A stretch of DNA of 64,000 bases from an uncultured Bacteroidota bacterium (lineage in GTDB: Bacteria; Bacteroidota; Rhodothermia; Rhodothermales; UBA10348). A model generated the notes under the pieces. That model was not told where the DNA came from. It ran no database searches and saw only the letters and a program-made list of their open reading frames with translations. Positions 59,756 to 64,000 of the stretch are shown here, piece after piece (within the stretch, counting starts at the first letter, position 1; every line of letters starts with the position of its first letter). The stretch is from the NCBI GenBank assembly GCA_937876355.1, contig CALFHN010000050.1:1-64000 (forward strand), given 5' to 3'. The position numbers were made by a program, and so were the translations under genes.

Positions 59756-61678
59756 ATGGGCCAACATGACGTGAAAAACGGACAGGATGCGAGCGCTATT
59801 CGCCGTTTCACTCGACATATCATGCAGGATATGCGTGCGCTTGATTATATGCTGTCCGAGAAAATGTTTGAAACCGATATTCAGCGTATTGGTGCTGAAC
59901 AGGAATTATTCCTGATTGATGACCATTTTCAACCCTCTTCTTTGGCTGAAGAAGTGCTTGCACTCAGCGATAATGAACGTTTAGTAAATGAACTTACTCG
60001 GTTTAATCTGGAAATCAATCTTGATCCACTTGAATTAACTGGAGACTGTTTTTCTGCAATGCAGCGCAGTCTCGATGATTTGGTTAATTATGCCCGAGGC
60101 CTGAGCGACCAAGTAGGTGCCCAAATCGTGCTGGCTGGTATTCTTCCGACTATCCATGCCTGGGACCTTAGGTTGGAAAACATGGCACCAAAGGCCCGTT
60201 ATTTTACCCTAAATGATACCATAATGGGGTTGAAAGGTGGAAAGGCCCAGTATCACATTAGAGGTGTTGATGAACTCTTTTTCCAGCATGACAACATTAT
60301 GGTGGAGGGGTGTAACACGAGTTTTCAGGTCCATTTTCAGGTAACGCCGGATACGTTTGCACATTACTACAACATTGCACAGCTCATTTCTGGACCGGTT
60401 TTAGCCTCCGCTGCCAATTCGCCGGTTCTGTTTGGCAAAAGATTGTGGCGCGAAACAAGAATTGCACTTTTCCAGCAAGCCGTTGATACTCGAAGTAGCA
60501 ATTTGTATTTGAGGGAAATGAGCCCACGGGTGCATTTTGGAACGGACTGGGTAAATGAATCGGTAACTGAAATTTTTCAGGAAGACATTGCTCGGTTCCG
60601 AGTCATTATGACAAGTGACTACGAGGACCCGTTCGAAGTATTAGAACGTGGAGAGGTGCCCAAGCTTAAGGCCCTGCAACTACACAACGGAACGGTGTAC
60701 CGTTGGAACAGAGCGTGTTACGGAATCAGCGGAGATAAACCTCATTTGCGGATTGAAAACCGTCTATTACCAGCTGGACCCTCGACCGTAGATGAAATGG
60801 CAAATACGGCGCTATGGGCAGGGTTGATGCAAGGACTTGCACTGGATCACAGCGATATTCGTCCATTAATGGATTTTGATGATGCAAAAAGTAATTTTAT
60901 AAGTGTAGCGCGCCGAGGATTGGCCTCTGAATTGGACTGGATAGACGGCAAACGATGGGGAGCTGGGGAATTGATTGTCCAACAACTCGTTGATATTGCA
61001 AGGAAAGGATTGAAGGCTCGAAAGGTAGATGAAGAGGATATTGAGCGGTATTTGGGCATCATCGATGCCCGAGTTAAATCCCAGCTCACCGGAGCTCAGT
61101 GGCAGCTTAGTTCACTCGCCTCCATGAGGAGACAAGGCTCCAACACTCGTGCAGATCGTCTCGATTCACTAGTTGAAAACATGGTCAAATGGCAAAAAAC
61201 GGGACTCCCAGGGCACGAATGGTCGTTGGCCGAAATCCGCCCGAAAGCCTTTAACACTATTCTAGGGACCCGAGTAGAACACTTTATGTCCACGGATTTA
61301 TTTACAGTGCGCGAAGATGAGTTAGTCGATTTTGTGGCCGTTTTGATGAGTTGGAGACATATTCGGCATGTATTGGTGGAAGACGATGAGCATCGACTGG
61401 TGGGCTTGGTAACCCATCGTTCCATTTTAAAGGCGCTCACCGATGTGCCGCATATAGGTCACGACGAGGATCTGTCAGTGGGTGATATTATGGTGCGAAA
61501 TCCGATATCGGTCAGTCCTGAAATGGCTACAATTGAAGCGATTCAACTGATGAAAAAAAACAACATTGGAGCCCTTCCAGTGGTTCTAAATGGTCACTTA
61601 GTTGGGATCATTACGGAGACGGACTTTAATCTGTTGGCAGCACGACTTTTTGAGGAGAGTGCTACTACGACCGTTTAG
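59756..61678 (+). CDS. Glutamate-cysteine ligase-like (GCS2 family) protein fused to a C-terminal CBS domain pair
   Basis: IGAEQELFLID...EINLDPLELTGDCFSAM; ...HVLVEDDEHRLVGLVTHRSILKAL...VGDIMVRNPISVSPEMATIEAIQLMKKNNIGALPVVLNGHLVGIITETDF. Confidence 0.85.
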   Translation: MGQHDVKNGQDASAIRRFTRHIMQDMRALDYMLSEKMFETDIQRIGAEQELFLIDDHFQPSSLAEEVLALSDNERLVNELTRFNLEINLDPLELTGDCFSAMQRSLDDLVNYARGLSDQVGAQIVLAGILPTIHAWDLRLENMAPKARYFTLNDTIMGLKGGKAQYHIRGVDELFFQHDNIMVEGCNTSFQVHFQVTPDTFAHYYNIAQLISGPVLASAANSPVLFGKRLWRETRIALFQQAVDTRSSNLYLREMSPRVHFGTDWVNESVTEIFQEDIARFRVIMTSDYEDPFEVLERGEVPKLKALQLHNGTVYRWNRACYGISGDKPHLRIENRLLPAGPSTVDEMANTALWAGLMQGLALDHSDIRPLMDFDDAKSNFISVARRGLASELDWIDGKRWGAGELIVQQLVDIARKGLKARKVDEEDIERYLGIIDARVKSQLTGAQWQLSSLASMRRQGSNTRADRLDSLVENMVKWQKTGLPGHEWSLAEIRPKAFNTILGTRVEHFMSTDLFTVREDELVDFVAVLMSWRHIRHVLVEDDEHRLVGLVTHRSILKALTDVPHIGHDEDLSVGDIMVRNPISVSPEMATIEAIQLMKKNNIGALPVVLNGHLVGIITETDFNLLAARLFEESATTTV

Positions 61679-61703
61679 ATTTCAAAAAAGGGCGCGGCTT
61701 GTC

Positions 61704-61895
61704 CTATTTAAATGGATTGGAAATCCGCAGTCCGATGAGTCCGATCGTGCCAGAGCCTAGTTCCTGGCCTTTGGTAGACACATTAACCTCCATCCCAATT
61801 CCTCCTGCCGGATATGCCTGGAGCTCAACGCTTTGCGCCTGAACCAATGTTGCAGAGCAAATAAGAAGAAAACCCCAAATTATACCTTTCTGCAT
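61704..61895 (-). CDS. Small secreted protein (63 aa), hypothetical
   Basis: Clear signal peptide MQKGIIWGFLLICSATLVQAQ; short mature part, possibly truncated. Confidence 0.45.
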   Translation of the reverse strand: MQKGIIWGFLLICSATLVQAQSVELQAYPAGGIGMEVNVSTKGQELGSGTIGLIGLRISNPFK

Positions 61896-62036
61896 GCTTC
61901 CCGGAGTCTTAGTTTTAGATCCTTGATTAGTGTATCGTCGGCTGGGGGCATTTTAGGTTTTAATGTCTTTTGGCTCGGAAGAGAAAATCGGATCTCGTAG
62001 ATTGGCTTGTCAAACATAACGAAGCTCCATCCTTTC

Positions 62037-63413
62037 ATGAAACGATTTTTCCTTTTTGTCATCATTTTTGTCGTGTCCTCGAATCTTGGCCTAGCAAAAC
62101 AAGCGGAGTCGGGACAGGACATTGTAAAGGCTCACCGTGCTGTGGCTGACCAAATTATCGATGCAGCTATGGCAGATAGCGCCGCTTGGGACCGACTGGC
62201 CTATTTAACAGATACATTTGGCCCTCGTTTTTCGGGATCTCCAAATTTGGAGTTGGCCATAGACTGGATTTTGGAAGCGATGAAGGCCGATGGGCTAGAA
62301 AACGTCAGGGGAGAGTCCGTAATGGTCCCGCATTGGGTACGAGGTGAAGAAACCCTTCAAATTCTTAGTCCACACAATCGAAAACTTCAAATTTTGGGTT
62401 TAGGTGGATCGGTGGGTACGGGGCCAAAAGGCATTACGGGAGAAGTGTTTGTGGTGAACTCATATGATGATCTCGTAGCGAACAAAGAAAAAGCAAAAGG
62501 TAAAATTGTACTCTGGAATGTAGCTTTTACGACGTATGGTGCTACTGGAGCCTATAGGCGTAACGGTGCGGCGCGAGCTGCTGAGGCCGGCGCTATTGCC
62601 AGTTTGGTCCGTTCTATAACTCCAGCCTCCTTGTATACCCCTCATACGGGCAGCTCGACCTACGAAGACGGGATACCTCGCATACCACACGCTGCTGTAA
62701 CTATTGAAGATGCGATGATGATGCAGCGCATGCAGGATCGTGGACAAATGATCACGGTTAAATTAACCATGGACGATGTAATGTTACCCGACGCGCCTTC
62801 TCGAAATGTGGTCGCCGAGCTGGTAGGAAGTGAGTTTCCGGACGAAGTGATTGTGTTTGGCGGGCATATAGATTCGTGGGACGTAGGGACTGGAGCCATG
62901 GACGACGCAGGTGGTTGCGTCGCAGCATGGGAAGCGCTTCGCATCATGAAAAAATTAGGGCTCCGACCAAAGCGGACCATCCGAGTTGTGATGTGGACCA
63001 ATGAAGAGAACGGCACCCGCGGCGGAAACGGATATAGGGATGCCCATTTGGATGAATTGGACAATCACATTTTGGCAATCGAATCGGATGGCGGCGTTTT
63101 TGCTCCAATTGGCTTTGGATTTTCAGGAAGCGAAGCTGCTTTTGCGACCATAACCCAGATCGGGAAACTATTGACTCGAATTGATTCAGGAAAGATCACC
63201 AAAGGAGGTGGAGGAGCAGACATTGGCCCGATTATGGCGCTTGGCGTTCCTGGAATGGGATTAAATGTGGACGGGAGTAAATATTTCAATTACCACCACA
63301 CTAACGCCGATTATGTTGACAAATTAGACCCTATGGAGGTCGCTAAGTCGGTGGCTACCATGGGAGTTATGGCATTTGTAGTCGCGGATATGACCGCGCG
63401 CCTAAAGCGTTAA
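62037..63413 (+). CDS. M28 family peptidase (carboxypeptidase Q-like)
   Basis: Signal peptide; VIVFGGHIDSWDVGTGAMDDAGGCVAAWEALRIMKKLGLRPKRTIRVVMWTNEENGTRGGNGY zinc-ligand motifs. Confidence 0.93.
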   Translation: MKRFFLFVIIFVVSSNLGLAKQAESGQDIVKAHRAVADQIIDAAMADSAAWDRLAYLTDTFGPRFSGSPNLELAIDWILEAMKADGLENVRGESVMVPHWVRGEETLQILSPHNRKLQILGLGGSVGTGPKGITGEVFVVNSYDDLVANKEKAKGKIVLWNVAFTTYGATGAYRRNGAARAAEAGAIASLVRSITPASLYTPHTGSSTYEDGIPRIPHAAVTIEDAMMMQRMQDRGQMITVKLTMDDVMLPDAPSRNVVAELVGSEFPDEVIVFGGHIDSWDVGTGAMDDAGGCVAAWEALRIMKKLGLRPKRTIRVVMWTNEENGTRGGNGYRDAHLDELDNHILAIESDGGVFAPIGFGFSGSEAAFATITQIGKLLTRIDSGKITKGGGGADIGPIMALGVPGMGLNVDGSKYFNYHHTNADYVDKLDPMEVAKSVATMGVMAFVVADMTARLKR

Positions 63414-63418
63414 ATAGA

Positions 63419-63453
63419 AGGAGTATGGCGGGCCTCCGGCCCGCCATACTCCT
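63419..63453. terminator. Perfect GC-rich hairpin between convergent genes
   Basis: AGGAGTATGGCGGGCC-TCC-GGCCCGCCATACTCCT, 16-bp arms, 3-nt loop; no T run. Confidence 0.65.
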
Positions 63454-63500
63454 CAATTACCTACCCGTACTTCTGGAAATTATTCGACTTCTGGTCCCCA

Positions 63501-63962
63501 TTATTGGGCAAATGGAATTTGAGTAACCACCAATTCCGCAACTGTCCCATCTTGAATACGGACCGGGAGCCCAAGATTTTTGTATAAACGATATCCGGGG
63601 GCGGGGGAATCGACCAATAGTCTGCTTTCCCAGCCTGATCCCAACATGCGATCCAATTCTTCTGCGGGCATCCCCACCCTCAACGTTTAGGCATTTGCTC
63701 CAAGTCCAGATTCGAGAACTTCGAGAGTTAGGGAACACTGTACAGTTGCACACGTAGGGCTCGCAGAGTTACAAAAACTGTAGCACCCTAAAACAAGCCG
63801 TCCCGCTCCGTAAAAGGTATAAACGTAATGTTGATCAGCAATCTGAAACGCGCTGTCAACTCGGTACACCAACATTTTTCGCGCCGTCGGCCGCGAATCA
63901 AGTTCGGCGCGTTCCTGCGCCACACTCGGAGTGGAGTGTAAGGCTAGGACAAAACTTATCAA
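63501..63962 (-). pseudogene. Secreted protein gene interrupted by an in-frame TAA
   Basis: ORFs 63687..63962 and 63501..63683 share a frame, separated only by TAA plus ACG: ...CSLTLEVLESGLGANA*TLRVGMPAEELDRMLGSGWESRL...VTQIPFAQ*. Confidence 0.55.
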
Positions 63963-64000
63963 GAAAAATGCGAATCTCTAAGTGATCACGTCACTGTCTT

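Overview
The 64 kb window is a mostly ordinary chromosomal segment of a Bacteroidota/Rhodothermota-like bacterium. The lineage is inferred from the T9SS-type C-terminal domain, GWxTD, DUF4834 and DUF4292 families and CarB/ClpS architecture; no 16S rRNA is present. It carries housekeeping genes: asnS, glmM-like, folK plus a deoxynucleoside kinase, groES/groEL with a CIRCE operator, mutY, a BamA/TamA-like protein, rsmE, secG, rnpB RNA, nif3-like, tRNA-Arg(CCT), tonB-like, carAB, mtaB, psd-pssA, purS-clpS, rlpA, rnhA, obgE-dprA, rluD, hisS, lgt, rlmB, lolA, hisA, metG, lpdA, rpiB, envC-like, and M28 and M1-like peptidases. No CRISPR array, transposase, prophage or recognisable defence island was found, and I see no convincing new multi-gene system. 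The signals worth a second look are: (i) several small decayed or deletion-bearing genes not in the ORF track (GlsB/YeaQ N-terminal stub, internally deleted tandem paralogue, response-regulator fragment, ABC permease missing its last TM region, stop-interrupted secreted protein); (ii) exact or near-exact 15-bp in-frame tandem repeats in three cell-envelope genes; (iii) near-perfect GC-rich short-loop hairpins at gene ends, plus a 16-bp-arm perfect palindrome inside dprA; (iv) an M1-like protein that appears to have lost its zinc motif, overlapping a flippase-like gene; (v) an orphan intrinsic terminator upstream of carA. All calls come from reading the sequence; no database search was run.
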